From positions 124,001-188,000 of the forward strand of contig CAWKDG010000012.1 of NCBI GenBank assembly GCA_963848355.1: a stretch of DNA of 64,000 nt, written 5' to 3'. Within the stretch, counting starts at the first letter, position 1; the number at the start of each line of letters is the position of its first letter. The stretch comes from CAWKDG01 sp963848355 (GTDB lineage Bacteria > Actinomycetota > Acidimicrobiia > Acidimicrobiales > UBA8190). Position numbers and translations under genes: made by a program. Below the pieces are notes generated by a model. The model was given only the letters and a program-made list of their open reading frames with translations, had not been told where the DNA came from and searched no databases. Shown piece by piece: positions 25,948 to 34,463 of the stretch.

Positions 25948-25957
25948 CTCGGCCATC

Positions 25958-28657
25958 GTGAAACCAGTCGTCAGGACCAGCCCGCTCGGTTCCGAGGCCA
26001 CGTTGGACATGGTGATGGCGGCCCGGACGCCTCCGCTCGACGTCCTGGGACGGCTCGACAGTGCCGAGGAGGGTTTGGCGGGCCCCGCCGTCACCGAGCG
26101 CCTGGCGCGCCTCGGTCCCAACATCGTCGGATCCCACCGAGTTCGGGCCCTCACCGTTCTCGGTGGTCAGGTGCGGAACCCCCTCATCCTGCTGCTACTC
26201 CTGTGCGCCGGGGTCTCCGGATTGACGGGTGACCCCACGGACGCCGTGATCATCGCCGTCATCATCGGCCTCAGTGTGGCGCTCGGTTTCTTCAACGAGT
26301 ACCGGGCTGAGGTAGCGGTGGCGGCACTCCACGACAGGATCCGACGTCGGGCACTTGTGTGGAGAGACGGTCAGCCGACCGAGATCGACGTGACCGAACT
26401 CGTGCCCGGCGATGTGGTGGCACTGCGGGTGGGAGACCTCGTCCCGGCCGACGTGCGCCTCCTCGAAGTCCACGGCCTCGAATGTGACGAGGCCATTCTC
26501 ACCGGTGAGTCGATGCCGGCGTCGAAGTGCGTCGAGGCCGCCGCAGGGTCCACGGGCATGGATCTCCCCTGCTGCGCCTTCATGGGTACCATCGTGCACC
26601 AGGGTTCGGGGCGCGGCGCCGTGGTGGCGACGGGGTCGGGCACGGAATTCGGCCGCATCGCCGCCGGTCTCTCGGAAAGGCCGGCCGAGACGGCCTTTCA
26701 GGCCGGTCTGCGTGGCTTTTCTCGCTTTCTGGTCGTCGTCGCTGGTGTCTTGACGGTGTCGATTTTCGCCATCAACGTCGGGTTCCATCGACCGCTGATC
26801 GAGGCGTTGCTTTTCTCGTTGGCCATCGCCGTCGGAATCACCCCCGAGATGATGCCTGCCATCGTCACCGTCAGCCTGTCCGCTGGTGCTCGTGAGCTGG
26901 CCAAGCGCCGCGTGGTGGTGAAGCGCTTGGTGTCCATCGAAGACCTCGGAAACATCCAACTCCTCTTCACCGACAAGACGGGCACCCTGACCGAGGGAGC
27001 CATCAGCTTCAGCCACTCGCTCGGGCCAGACGGCCATGACGATCTCAAGACTCTCGCGCTGGGCCTCGTCTGCAATGAAGCAGCGGCCACCACGGACGGG
27101 CCCCCTGTGGGTGGCAACGCCCTGGACCAGGCCCTATGGATCGCACCCGAAGCCCGGTCCCTGGACGGTACGCCGGACGGCCCCGCCGCCTACCGCCGAG
27201 TGGGCGTGCTGCCGTTCGACCACGACCGCCAGCTCGTCACGGTGAGCGCTGTCGGTCCCGAGGGCCGCTCGCTCCTGATCACCAAAGGTGCGCCCGAGGC
27301 CGTTCTGGCCCGTTGCCCGGCGCCGCCGCCCGGCGCGCAGACCGCCCTCGAGAGACTCTTCGAAGAAGGCGCCCGGGTCGTGGCCGTGGCCACCCGCGAG
27401 GCGCCGGCGATCGAGGCACCCACATCCGCCGACGAGCACGACCTGGTCTTGGTCGGGTTCCTCACCTTCGTCGACCGGCCCAAACCAGATGCCGGAACGT
27501 CGATCGCCCGGCTGCACGAGCTGGGGGTGGAGGTGAAGATCATCACCGGAGACAACGGCATTGTGGCCGCCAAGGTCTGTTCCGACATCGGGCTCGAGCA
27601 TTCCGGCACGCTCAACGGATCTGAACTCGATGGGCTCGACGATGATGCCCTGGCCGCCGCCATCCCGGGCACCACCGTGTTCGCCCGGGTGAGCCCGGAG
27701 CAGAAGTCACGCATCATCAAGGTGGCTCGGCGAACGGGTGTCGACGTCGCCTATCTGGGCGACGGTGTGAACGATGCCGTCGCTCTTCACCACGCCGACG
27801 TCGGCATCTCGGTCGAATCGGGCACGGATGTGGCCAAGGATGCCGCCGATATCGTGTTGCTCGACAAAGACTTAGGCGTACTGGCAGATGGTGTCATGGA
27901 GGGACGGAGGATCTTCGCCAACACGATGAAATTCGTGTTCATGGCGACATCGTCGAATTTCGGCAACATGTTCAGCGCCGCCGGGGCTTCGCTGTTTCTC
28001 ACCTTCCTGCCGATGCTCCCCTCCCAGATCCTGCTCAACAATCTGCTCTACAACGCCGGCCAGTTGGCCATTCCGACGGACCGAGTGGATCCCGAGGTCC
28101 TGGCCCGCCCCGCCGCCTGGGACATCAGCTTCATTCGCCGCTTCATGGCCGTCTTCGGTCCCGTCAGCTCGATCTTCGACTTTCTCACCTTCGGGGTGAT
28201 GCTGTGGCTCCTCCACGCTGGTCATGCCGAGTTCCGCACCGGATGGTTCGTCGAGTCGATCGCCACGCAGACCCTGGTCATTTACGTGATCCGCACGCGG
28301 CGGGTCCCCTTCCTACGCAGCCTCCCGAGCAAGACGATGCTCACCTTGCCCATCATCTGTGCCCTCATCGGTGCCGCTCTTCCGTTCACCCCTCTCCACC
28401 ACATCCTCGGGTTCACGGCGTTGCCACTCGCTTTCTTTCTGATCCTGGTCGGGATGATCATGGCCTATCTCGTACTGGTCGAGCTGGCCAAGACCCGTTT
28501 CTACGCCGTGCGTCCGACCCTGGTGGAGAGACCCACGAGCCGGCGGCAGCGCTTCGAGCGGCGGGTCGTGCGGCGGGCGGCGCCCTTCACCCGCCACATC
28601 GTGTCCGAACCGGGCCGCCTTCTGGGGCGCCTGCCCGGATTCGGTCACCGGGCCTGA
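25958..28657 (+). CDS. P-type cation ATPase, Mg2+-transporting (MgtA/MgtB) type
   Basis: 899 residues with the complete P-type set: actuator loop DEAILTGESMPASK, membrane helix 4 LAIAVGITPEMMPAIVTVSL, phosphorylation site LFTDKTGTLTEG, nucleotide-binding KGAPEAVL, and hinge YLGDGVNDAVALHHADVGIS. The late NNLLYNAGQLAIPTDRVDPE resembles MgtA/MgtB rather than Ca2+ or heavy-metal pumps. It would import Mg2+ or a similar cation at the membrane. The DosR regulon of Mycobacterium includes a P-type ATPase (CtpF), so it is probably the functional counterpart here. The GTG at 25958 is the first usable start; no DosR box is clear upstream. Confidence 0.9.
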   Translation: MKPVVRTSPLGSEATLDMVMAARTPPLDVLGRLDSAEEGLAGPAVTERLARLGPNIVGSHRVRALTVLGGQVRNPLILLLLLCAGVSGLTGDPTDAVIIAVIIGLSVALGFFNEYRAEVAVAALHDRIRRRALVWRDGQPTEIDVTELVPGDVVALRVGDLVPADVRLLEVHGLECDEAILTGESMPASKCVEAAAGSTGMDLPCCAFMGTIVHQGSGRGAVVATGSGTEFGRIAAGLSERPAETAFQAGLRGFSRFLVVVAGVLTVSIFAINVGFHRPLIEALLFSLAIAVGITPEMMPAIVTVSLSAGARELAKRRVVVKRLVSIEDLGNIQLLFTDKTGTLTEGAISFSHSLGPDGHDDLKTLALGLVCNEAAATTDGPPVGGNALDQALWIAPEARSLDGTPDGPAAYRRVGVLPFDHDRQLVTVSAVGPEGRSLLITKGAPEAVLARCPAPPPGAQTALERLFEEGARVVAVATREAPAIEAPTSADEHDLVLVGFLTFVDRPKPDAGTSIARLHELGVEVKIITGDNGIVAAKVCSDIGLEHSGTLNGSELDGLDDDALAAAIPGTTVFARVSPEQKSRIIKVARRTGVDVAYLGDGVNDAVALHHADVGISVESGTDVAKDAADIVLLDKDLGVLADGVMEGRRIFANTMKFVFMATSSNFGNMFSAAGASLFLTFLPMLPSQILLNNLLYNAGQLAIPTDRVDPEVLARPAAWDISFIRRFMAVFGPVSSIFDFLTFGVMLWLLHAGHAEFRTGWFVESIATQTLVIYVIRTRRVPFLRSLPSKTMLTLPIICALIGAALPFTPLHHILGFTALPLAFFLILVGMIMAYLVLVELAKTRFYAVRPTLVERPTSRRQRFERRVVRRAAPFTRHIVSEPGRLLGRLPGFGHRA

Positions 28658-28680
28658 GGAATCGTTCATGCCGCTAGGTG

Positions 28681-28809
28681 CTAGTGCGGAGATGAAATCA
28701 AGAGTGAGAGATCGATGATGGCGAACACAGTGGTGGCCAGCATGATGGATCGGACAAACCATCCGTTGATTCGTCGGGTGTTCCTGGCCCCGACGACCGG
28801 TCGGGGCAT
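28681..28809 (-). CDS. Possible small membrane protein, 42 aa
   Basis: A short frame with a basic N-terminus (RPVVGARNTRRINGWFV) and one hydrophobic segment (SIMLATTVFAIIDLSLLIS). The layout suits a single-pass membrane peptide. Only a weak AGG precedes the ATG. It lies in the 205-nt gap between convergent genes. No family recognised. Confidence 0.3.
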   Translation of the reverse strand: MPRPVVGARNTRRINGWFVRSIMLATTVFAIIDLSLLISSPH

Positions 28810-28862
28810 GCTCGTGACCTGTATCCGCTGGGCATAAGAACCAGAGTGAGGTCCTGGCCCGC

Positions 28863-29927
28863 TCATGAACGTTCACTCCATGAGGGTGGCGGCTTCCCGT
28901 CCGTCGTGTGGACGCCGCCGGTCCGGAGCCGAGCGCCAGACGCCAATCCCCACAGCCTCAAGAGTTCACGACCGAGGACCAGCAGGACGAGGGCGAATAC
29001 CATGATCCAGGCGACGGGCTCGATATGCCGACCGCGCAGGAGTTGAATCGATGTCACAACCAGGACCACGAGCACGGGTGCGTAGGGAGCCACCAGCGAG
29101 ATGGTCGATTCCTCGTTTTGTTCGATCGACGGTGATGACGACACAATGGTCCACAGAGCTCCAAGGCCGATCAACAGGTAGCCCGCCACCCAGCCGGTGT
29201 CGAGGAAATTCCCCTGGCCGTAGCTGTTCACCTCGGTCAGGTACGAAAAGGAGCTGTCGGCCACGGCGAAGGCGACGAGACCCATCATCACCAAACCCAG
29301 GCTCATCCATCTCCGACGCCCGGCGCGGGCGATCAAGATGATCACCAATGACACCATCACGACGTCGCTCATGGGATAGGCGAGCGAGATGACCTGCTTG
29401 AGGACGCCACCCTGGTGAGACCGGTAGAGCGGGCCGAGAATGGTCGCCCAGCTGGCGAAGAGAAGCGACATGGCGATGATGCACCCATCCAGGAGACCCT
29501 GGAGGCGATGGACGGTGCGTTGATGGGAGCTCGGGAAGAGCAGAAGGCCGACGCACGCCAAGGGAACAGCGGTGAGAAACCCGACATCGGCCAGTGAAGG
29601 AAAGGGATCCTGTATCCCCTTGATCAGGTCGTAGTAACTCCACAGGGCCTCCCCTATCGCCCACGCGAAGCTGGACGCCGCCAACAGCGCCCAGCTCGTT
29701 CGTCCGACGGACACTTGTCTCGCTGCCACGCCACAAACCCCGGCGGCGACCAATGCCGCGAGTAGCTCGCCGATATCGTCCACACCGTCCGTCACCCGAG
29801 CCCCATCAAGGCCAAGCACAATCCACAGTAGGAAGATCACCGTCATCAGGGCGGCCAACACCGACCCGACGAAAAATGACCTTCTCCCACTCGTCACGAA
29901 AGTCCCACTGTCTTCCAGGATCGTCAC
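28863..29927 (-). CDS. Polytopic membrane protein related to the sensor region of the GGDEF/HD-GYP protein
   Basis: About 354 residues with 9-10 hydrophobic segments and no catalytic domain. Segments such as SLADVGFLTAVPLACVGLLL, GLLDGCIIAMSLLFASWATI, ISLAYPMSDVVMVSLVIILI and DTGWVAGYLLIGLGALWT line up with the N-terminal part of the protein at 52160 (SVSDVFYLLHYPVLIVALVI, AAYPIMDVIMLAMALWLLIG, DGMWVGYYLLIGASALD). It therefore seems to be a stand-alone version of that sensory membrane domain. The GTG at 29927 was preferred to far-upstream starts because a DosR-like box lies 32 nt before it. Confidence 0.7.
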   Translation of the reverse strand: MTILEDSGTFVTSGRRSFFVGSVLAALMTVIFLLWIVLGLDGARVTDGVDDIGELLAALVAAGVCGVAARQVSVGRTSWALLAASSFAWAIGEALWSYYDLIKGIQDPFPSLADVGFLTAVPLACVGLLLFPSSHQRTVHRLQGLLDGCIIAMSLLFASWATILGPLYRSHQGGVLKQVISLAYPMSDVVMVSLVIILIARAGRRRWMSLGLVMMGLVAFAVADSSFSYLTEVNSYGQGNFLDTGWVAGYLLIGLGALWTIVSSSPSIEQNEESTISLVAPYAPVLVVLVVTSIQLLRGRHIEPVAWIMVFALVLLVLGRELLRLWGLASGARLRTGGVHTTDGKPPPSWSERS

Positions 29928-29959
29928 TCTGTCGTTTCGACTGGTTGACCTGCCGGCAA

Positions 29960-29975
29960 CAGGGCCGAAGGTCCC
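29960..29975 (-). promoter_or_regulatory. DosR-like box ahead of the membrane sensor gene
   Basis: GGGACCTTCGGCCCTG on the minus strand, 32 nt before the GTG at 29927. Confidence 0.75.
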
Positions 29976-30056
29976 AACCTGCTTTCCGCCCTTTCCGATG
30001 GGACCTTCGCTTCCCCAACCAACCCGACGACCACCGGCGACTGCGATAGAGAGGGA

Positions 30057-30074
30057 AAGGGCCCAAGGGCCCTG
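30057..30074 (+). promoter_or_regulatory. Palindromic DosR-like box ahead of XRE-PPOX gene
   Basis: AGGGCCCAAGGGCCCT (30058-30073) is a near-perfect inverted repeat. Its minus strand fits the consensus with two mismatches. It is about 51 nt before the GTG at 30126. A second partial copy, GGGACCTTCGCTTCCC, is at 30000-30015. Confidence 0.5.
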
Positions 30075-30125
30075 GCGCTCGCGACATGACCGGCACACCA
30101 TAAAGGTGAGTGAAGGGAGCGGATC

Positions 30126-30773
30126 GTGAACAGCAGCGTGGGTGACTTGGGGCGACGCGTATCGGAACGTCGGCATGAGCTGGGACTGAGCGTCGAGGAT
30201 GTCGCCCGCCGGGCAGGAATGGATCCGACCTATTTGCGCACCTTGGAGACGAGTCGGTCGTCTGGGCTCACTCGGGTGGCGCTCTGGAAACTGGCGGCTG
30301 CCCTCGACACCACGATGGATCTCGTCTCGGGAGCCGGAACTCAAGGTCCGCCAGGACAGGCCGATCCGTCACGTCCGCCGGTTCTCACCGCTCTCGACTC
30401 CAAGAGTTGTCAGGAACTGATCCGCCCCGGTGGTGTGGGCAGGATTGTTTTCTGCCAATCCCGGGGCCCGGTGGCGCTGCCCGTCAATTTTCGTATCCTC
30501 GACGACGACGTCGTTTTCCGAACGGCACCACTCCCGGAACTCACTGCGAGCCTCCCATCGGAGCAAGTCTCATTTGAGATCGACCATATCGACGAGCCAC
30601 TGGCCGAGGGATGGAGCGTGCTGATCTCCGGCCACGGTTATGTGATCGTCGACCCCTCGGAACTGCAAAGAGCTCAGAGCGTGGGCGTGACCCCGTGGGC
30701 CGGCGGAGATAGGGATGTCTATGTTCGCATCGTGCCCAGGGAAGTGACAGGTCGTCGCATTCGAGGCAATTAG
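30126..30773 (+). CDS. XRE-family HTH regulator fused to a PPOX domain
   Basis: A 215-residue fusion. Residues 5-68 are a lambda-repressor-like HTH (RVSERRHELGLSVEDVARRA, then DPTYLRTLETSRSS and LWKLAAALD). Residues 85-215 are a PPOX split barrel (SKSCQELIRPGGVGRIVFCQ, ALPVNFRILDDDVVFRT, VSFEIDHID, GWSVLISGHG, IVPREVTGRRI). The combination suggests a DNA-binding protein that senses a flavin-type cofactor or its redox state; that is inference. GAAGGGAG is 7 nt before the GTG. It converges on the CBS gene ending at 30790. Confidence 0.85.
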   Translation: MNSSVGDLGRRVSERRHELGLSVEDVARRAGMDPTYLRTLETSRSSGLTRVALWKLAAALDTTMDLVSGAGTQGPPGQADPSRPPVLTALDSKSCQELIRPGGVGRIVFCQSRGPVALPVNFRILDDDVVFRTAPLPELTASLPSEQVSFEIDHIDEPLAEGWSVLISGHGYVIVDPSELQRAQSVGVTPWAGGDRDVYVRIVPREVTGRRIRGN

Positions 30774-30789
30774 CGACGGCCCGATCGTC

Positions 30790-31215
30790 TCAGGTCTCGC
30801 TGCGCTTCGGCTCTCGGGTGGCGCTGATCATGGCTCTCAAGATATCCAGGGCGGAGGCCACGCCCAGCTGTGCATCCTCGTCGACCACGGCCACGATCTC
30901 GAGATCATAGTCGGCCATCTCCTCGCCGATAGCCGCCGGGTGTTGCTCGCAGCCCACCATTCTGGCGGCCGGACGCATCATGTCTCCTGCCCACACGACA
31001 TCGGGATCGGCGCCCGCGGCCAAGGCCTCGATGACGTCATTCGTCGTTACCAGCCCGACGGGACCAGCGGGGCTCTCAACGAGCACCGCATGCACTCCCG
31101 ACTCCACCATGGCCCGCGCCACGACGCGCATGGTCGCGAGACCATCCACCTGGGCCGGCACCCGAGAAGGGATCCGTCGGATCCGCTCGCCTTCGTGTCC
31201 GGCACCTTCCACCAT
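30790..31215 (-). CDS. CBS-domain protein
   Basis: About 141 residues. The first CBS motif reads RRIPSRVPAQVDGLATMRVV through VGLVTTNDVIEALAAGADPD. The second is degenerate (DMMRPAARMVGCEQHPAAIG through LGVASALDILRAMI). The family binds adenosyl ligands. The ATG at 31215 was chosen because it follows the PPOX stop by 5 nt, so the two are co-transcribed from the box at 31696. The longer in-frame extension overlaps the PPOX gene. Confidence 0.75.
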   Translation of the reverse strand: MVEGAGHEGERIRRIPSRVPAQVDGLATMRVVARAMVESGVHAVLVESPAGPVGLVTTNDVIEALAAGADPDVVWAGDMMRPAARMVGCEQHPAAIGEEMADYDLEIVAVVDEDAQLGVASALDILRAMISATREPKRSET

Positions 31216-31220
31216 GAGCT

Positions 31221-31661
31221 TCACCCGTTGTCTTGAAGCGCGTCCCACATGAGACGACGACCGGAAATCAATGTCGGCGGCACCCTGACCAGGAACGGAT
31301 GCGGTCCTGGTGCCCACGCCTGCAGATGCGAATTCGCCCATTCGATATCGGCGGGTTCGGTGACGAGCTGCGCTCGCCCCGTCACCAGCACGCTCCATCC
31401 CGTGCGGTACATGAGGTCGATCTCGTCAGCCTCAACGCTGACAACCTGACCCTCGACCGCCGCGGTGAGCTTGGAACCGCTGTCCGTGGAGAAAATCGCA
31501 TCTTCGCCGAGTACGGCGATGTTGACCGGCAACGCAACAGGCATGCAATTGATGCTCAACACCACCCGAGCAATGGGTGCGCGGCCGAGCAACTTTAAGC
31601 ACTGAGTCCTTTCCAATTCGACGGCACAGAAGCTCGTATCGTGCTCTGGCGCGGTGATCAT
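31221..31661 (-). CDS. PPOX-fold protein behind a DosR-like box
   Basis: 146 residues: TSFCAVELERTQCLKLLGRA, IARVVLSINCMPVALPVNIA, VSVEADEIDLMYRTGWSVLV, FLVRVPPTLISGRRL. This is a standard small PPOX protein. Of two candidate starts, the ATG at 31661 places the DosR-like box exactly 34 nt upstream. A CACAAT -10-like hexamer then ends 6 nt before the ATG, which would give a leaderless transcript. The alternative ATG is at 31682. Confidence 0.82.
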   Translation of the reverse strand: MITAPEHDTSFCAVELERTQCLKLLGRAPIARVVLSINCMPVALPVNIAVLGEDAIFSTDSGSKLTAAVEGQVVSVEADEIDLMYRTGWSVLVTGRAQLVTEPADIEWANSHLQAWAPGPHPFLVRVPPTLISGRRLMWDALQDNG

Positions 31662-31695
31662 GTACCCATTGTGCTCGCCCATCCCCGACCCCGAG

Positions 31696-31711
31696 TAGGG
31701 CCAAATGACAC
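31696..31711 (-). promoter_or_regulatory. DosR-like box, 34 nt before PPOX gene
   Basis: GTGTCATTTGGCCCTA on the minus strand, ahead of the PPOX-CBS pair (31661 leftwards). Confidence 0.72.
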
Positions 31712-31775
31712 TTTTGATCGAGCACGGCGCCCGAGCGACCGTGGTCTTCGCTCCACACGAGGATCTCACCCTCAG

Positions 31776-32813
31776 CTACCGGGCTCTGTCCTCGTTTTCA
31801 GTCGTGTCGACGAGGACAGCGGCTCCGGTGACGCGATCGTGGGCCAGGTCTGACAGCGCCTGGTCGGCTTGATCAAAGGGGTAGGACACAGTCGAGACCT
31901 GCACCGGAATTCGAGCCGCTCGCTCGAGGAACTCTTCACCGTCACGCCTGGTGTTGGCCGTCACGCTGCAGAGGTTCCGTTCCTCGAAGAGGTGGTCTTG
32001 GTAGTTGAGGATGGGGATATCGGAGAGATGGATGCCAGCGATAGCGAGCGTCCCCCCACGGTCGAGGGCAGCCAGGGCCGGGAGGACCAGATCGCCCACC
32101 GGTGCGAAGAGAATGGCCGAGTCGAGGGGCTCAGGGGGTGAGGCGTCGGCATCACCGGCGCTGGATGCCCCCAGCCGCAGAGCGAGCTCGCGCGCTTCGG
32201 GTGCCCTCGTCAGCACGTGCACCCGCGCCCCCTCGGCGAGGGCGATCTGCGCTGTGAGATGGGCGGAGCCACCGAATCCGTAGATGCCGAGCCGGCCCCC
32301 CGAGGGCAACCGGGACCGCCGCAGGGCCCGATAGCCGATGATTCCGGCGCACAGAAGAGGTGCCGCCTCTTCGTCGCTAAAGGTAGCCGGCACCTCGTAG
32401 GCGTAGGCCTCGTCGGCGACGACGTACGGGGCGTAGCCGCCATCGAGATCCCAGCCTGTGAATAGCGGATCGGTACAGAGATTCTCCTTCTCTGCCAGGC
32501 AGAACCGGCAGATCCCGCAGGTGCGAGCGAGCCACGGCACGCCCACCCGGTCGCCAACGACAAAGCGCTTGCAGCCTTCCCCCAGTTCGTCGACGATGCC
32601 GACCACCTCATGACCGGGGACAACCAGGCGGTGCTTGGGCACGAGGTCGCCCTCGGCCAAATGGAGATCGGTGCGACAGACCCCACAGACCCGGACGCGA
32701 ATGCGCATCTGCCCGTGTCCGGGGACAGGGACCTCACGCTCAATGCGCCGGAGGGGCTTCGAATCGATCGGCCCGGGAACATCGACAACCCAGGCCGGCA
32801 TTGTTCCGGACAT
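31776..32813 (-). CDS. Zinc-dependent alcohol dehydrogenase, AdhP/AdhA type
   Basis: A 345-residue medium-chain dehydrogenase: VRVCGVCRTDLHLAEGDLVP (catalytic Cys), HRLVVPGHEVVGIVDELGEG, structural zinc lobe CGICRFCLAEKENLC, GIYGFGGSAHLTAQIA for NAD(P). The pattern fits proteins annotated as zinc-binding alcohol dehydrogenases that reduce aldehydes. The ATG at 32813 has GGAGGT 7 nt upstream, so the 126-residue upstream extension was dropped. No clear DosR box precedes it. A role in NADH disposal during fermentation is inferred from context. Confidence 0.88.
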   Translation of the reverse strand: MSGTMPAWVVDVPGPIDSKPLRRIEREVPVPGHGQMRIRVRVCGVCRTDLHLAEGDLVPKHRLVVPGHEVVGIVDELGEGCKRFVVGDRVGVPWLARTCGICRFCLAEKENLCTDPLFTGWDLDGGYAPYVVADEAYAYEVPATFSDEEAAPLLCAGIIGYRALRRSRLPSGGRLGIYGFGGSAHLTAQIALAEGARVHVLTRAPEARELALRLGASSAGDADASPPEPLDSAILFAPVGDLVLPALAALDRGGTLAIAGIHLSDIPILNYQDHLFEERNLCSVTANTRRDGEEFLERAARIPVQVSTVSYPFDQADQALSDLAHDRVTGAAVLVDTTENEDRAR

Positions 32814-33192
32814 CACAGGCACCTCCAGGTCATCTGGATGTTCAGTCGGAGTCGCTAACGGCCCCACGAGAACCCACATCGCCTTCACGAACCCTTGGTT
32901 GGTCGAGATCGTGTGACGGTCAGTTCGAAGCCATCGTGGACCAATACCGGGCATCAGCGTAGGCGGGAGGACCGAGGCTGTGCGTCCGTCGAGGGAAGAT
33001 CTCCGGCCCTGGTTCGGCAGTGTCCGGCTCCCGGGGGTGACCAACAAAGAGCTGGGATCCCCAGGGGGTCTCACGATCCGCCCTGATCGGGGCCACGCCA
33101 CCCCTGTGGTACCCGACGGTCCCGCACAGCGAGCAGAATGGGAGCATGACAGCCGAAGCGTCACTGATGTTGTGGGAGACAAGGAGGCCAAC

Positions 33193-33567
33193 GTGACTGA
33201 CGATATGGGACAGGCTCAGTGGAATGTCGCCGAATGGCACGGGAAGATGCTTGTGGATCGCAACGGCGAGAAGATCGGCAAGCTACAAGATGTCTACGTC
33301 GACGTCGAGACCGATGAACCGCAGTTCGCCACCGTCAAAGAAGGCTTCATAGATCGACATCTGACCTTCGTACCCCTGGGGGGGATTCAAGTTGGTCCCG
33401 ACGACCTACAGGTCACGGCGACCAAAGACCAAGTGCGATCCGCCCCTGAGATCGAACTGCACGGCGAGGAACTCTCTCAGGCGGACGAGTCCACCCTGTA
33501 TCACCACTTCGAGATGAACTACACACCGATCAACACCGAGAGTGGGCGTCGTCTGGCTCGTCGTTGA
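33193..33567 (+). CDS. PRC-barrel domain protein
   Basis: 124 residues. A PRC barrel occupies residues 15-85 (HGKMLVDRNGEKIGKLQDVY, VDVETDEPQFATVKEGF, FVPLGGIQVGPDDLQVTATK) and an acidic tail follows. PRC-barrel proteins often associate with RNA processing or photosynthetic complexes; the small stress-associated type has no known activity. AAGGAGG lies 6 nt ahead of the GTG at 33193. A partial DosR-like sequence at 33108-33123 is too weak to call. Confidence 0.8.
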   Translation: MTDDMGQAQWNVAEWHGKMLVDRNGEKIGKLQDVYVDVETDEPQFATVKEGFIDRHLTFVPLGGIQVGPDDLQVTATKDQVRSAPEIELHGEELSQADESTLYHHFEMNYTPINTESGRRLARR

Positions 33568-33594
33568 GATCCTCGAGATCCTCCAGGATCTCAA
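33564..33594. terminator. Bidirectional hairpin between convergent genes
   Basis: TTGAGATCCT and AGGATCTCAA form a perfect 10-bp stem with an 11-nt loop, overlapping both gene ends (33567 and 33591). There is no U tract, so termination is inferred from position. Confidence 0.55.
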
Positions 33595-34046
33595 TTGCCA
33601 AGACCTTCAAAGAGCGATGTGAGATTGAGCGAAGGGACATGTCTTTTGGTGGCCAGTGCCACCCAAGTGCGAGCGAGCGCGTCTTTCCCGGCTCCGAGAA
33701 CTGTCCCGATCAGACCGGCCGCTTCAAGTAGTTCATCCCCTGGAAGGGAAGCGATGACTTGTTGCCAGATCGTTTCCTCCACCACGTTGAATGCGGTTTG
33801 AACTTCAGCGATCCCGAACCCGGCCCCAAAGCGCTCCTCGGCGACATTGGTGGCATATTCAGTGATCGGTTCGAGGGTTCGCTTCGCCAAGCATTCGACA
33901 ACCAAGTCGAGGAGCTCGCCGAGGCGCCGACGCGAAGTCTTCGGGTCCGACGCCTCGTAATGCGTGAGATGAGCGCGCGCGAGGGAGTCCAGCGCCTTGT
34001 CGAGGACGTCATCGTGGGCGGCACTGAGGCTGTCGACCAAGGTCAT
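33591..34046 (-). CDS. RsbRD-N-like helical sensor protein
   Basis: 151 residues, all-helical: AAHDDVLDKALDSLARAHLT, RRRLGELLDLVVECLAKRTL, ITEYATNVAEERFGAGFGIA, EVQTAFNVVEETIWQQVIAS. The pattern resembles the N-terminal domain of RsbRD-type stressosome and sensor proteins (globin-like helical bundle), here without an output domain. A signalling or partner-binding role is inferred. It follows the small gene at 34068 by 21 nt and probably shares the box at 34341. Confidence 0.6.
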   Translation of the reverse strand: MTLVDSLSAAHDDVLDKALDSLARAHLTHYEASDPKTSRRRLGELLDLVVECLAKRTLEPITEYATNVAEERFGAGFGIAEVQTAFNVVEETIWQQVIASLPGDELLEAAGLIGTVLGAGKDALARTWVALATKRHVPSLNLTSLFEGLGN

Positions 34047-34067
34047 GGCGTCACCTCACGCCTGTCG

Positions 34068-34250
34068 CTACGAGACGCCCACGTTGCCGAGCTCGTGCGC
34101 AATCGCTTCGAGGGCGACTCGACGATCCCGTAGCCGCTGGCGGAATCGAGGGTTGTCGGTATCGGCGATCTCGTGACTCAACTCGCCCAACGCGCTATCG
34201 AGGAGCAGCCGGAGCTCCGAAGCTTGATCGCCAGTCAATTCCAACTTCAT
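34068..34250 (-). CDS. Small helical hypothetical protein, 60 aa
   Basis: Reads KLELTGDQASELRLLLDSAL, GELSHEIADTDNPRFRQRLR, RRVALEAIAHELG. Similar short proteins with LSHEIADTDN-type cores occur in actinobacteria near stress genes; no function is known to me. The ATG at 34250 was chosen because the protein begins with the conserved-looking MKLELT. Two DosR-like sites precede it, a perfect one at 34341 (90 nt) and a weaker GGGACCAAGGACCTGC at 34274. Confidence 0.6.
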   Translation of the reverse strand: MKLELTGDQASELRLLLDSALGELSHEIADTDNPRFRQRLRDRRVALEAIAHELGNVGVS

Positions 34251-34340
34251 TGTCAACACGTCCCTCTTTACTTGGGACCAAGGACCTGCGGTCGTCGCAG
34301 CCCCGTGAGCCTTTTCTACCTGCGGTGGCCAGGTCGGCAC

Positions 34341-34356
34341 TAGGGCCGAAAGTCAC
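34341..34356 (-). promoter_or_regulatory. DosR-like box ahead of leftward small-protein operon
   Basis: GTGACTTTCGGCCCTA on the minus strand, a perfect consensus copy, 90 nt before the start at 34250. It is back to back with the box at 34418 for the oxidoreductase operon. Confidence 0.75.
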
Positions 34357-34417
34357 GATCGAGCTGAAGCGGTAATCGGGCGCTGCCGTGCCGATGGCTA
34401 CCCGACTACCGGCATCG

Positions 34418-34433
34418 GTGACATTCGGCCCTA
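34418..34433 (+). promoter_or_regulatory. DosR-like box ahead of the 2-oxoacid oxidoreductase operon
   Basis: GTGACATTCGGCCCTA, 30 nt before the ATG at 34464 (33 nt if the adjacent GTG is used). Confidence 0.75.
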
Positions 34434-34463
34434 CCGCCCACCCGGTGCCTGGGACAGGCTGGG

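Noticed and set aside
33108..33123. Possible DosR box before the PRC-barrel gene
   Set aside because: Minus strand gives GGGACCGTCGGGTACC; only the left half matches.
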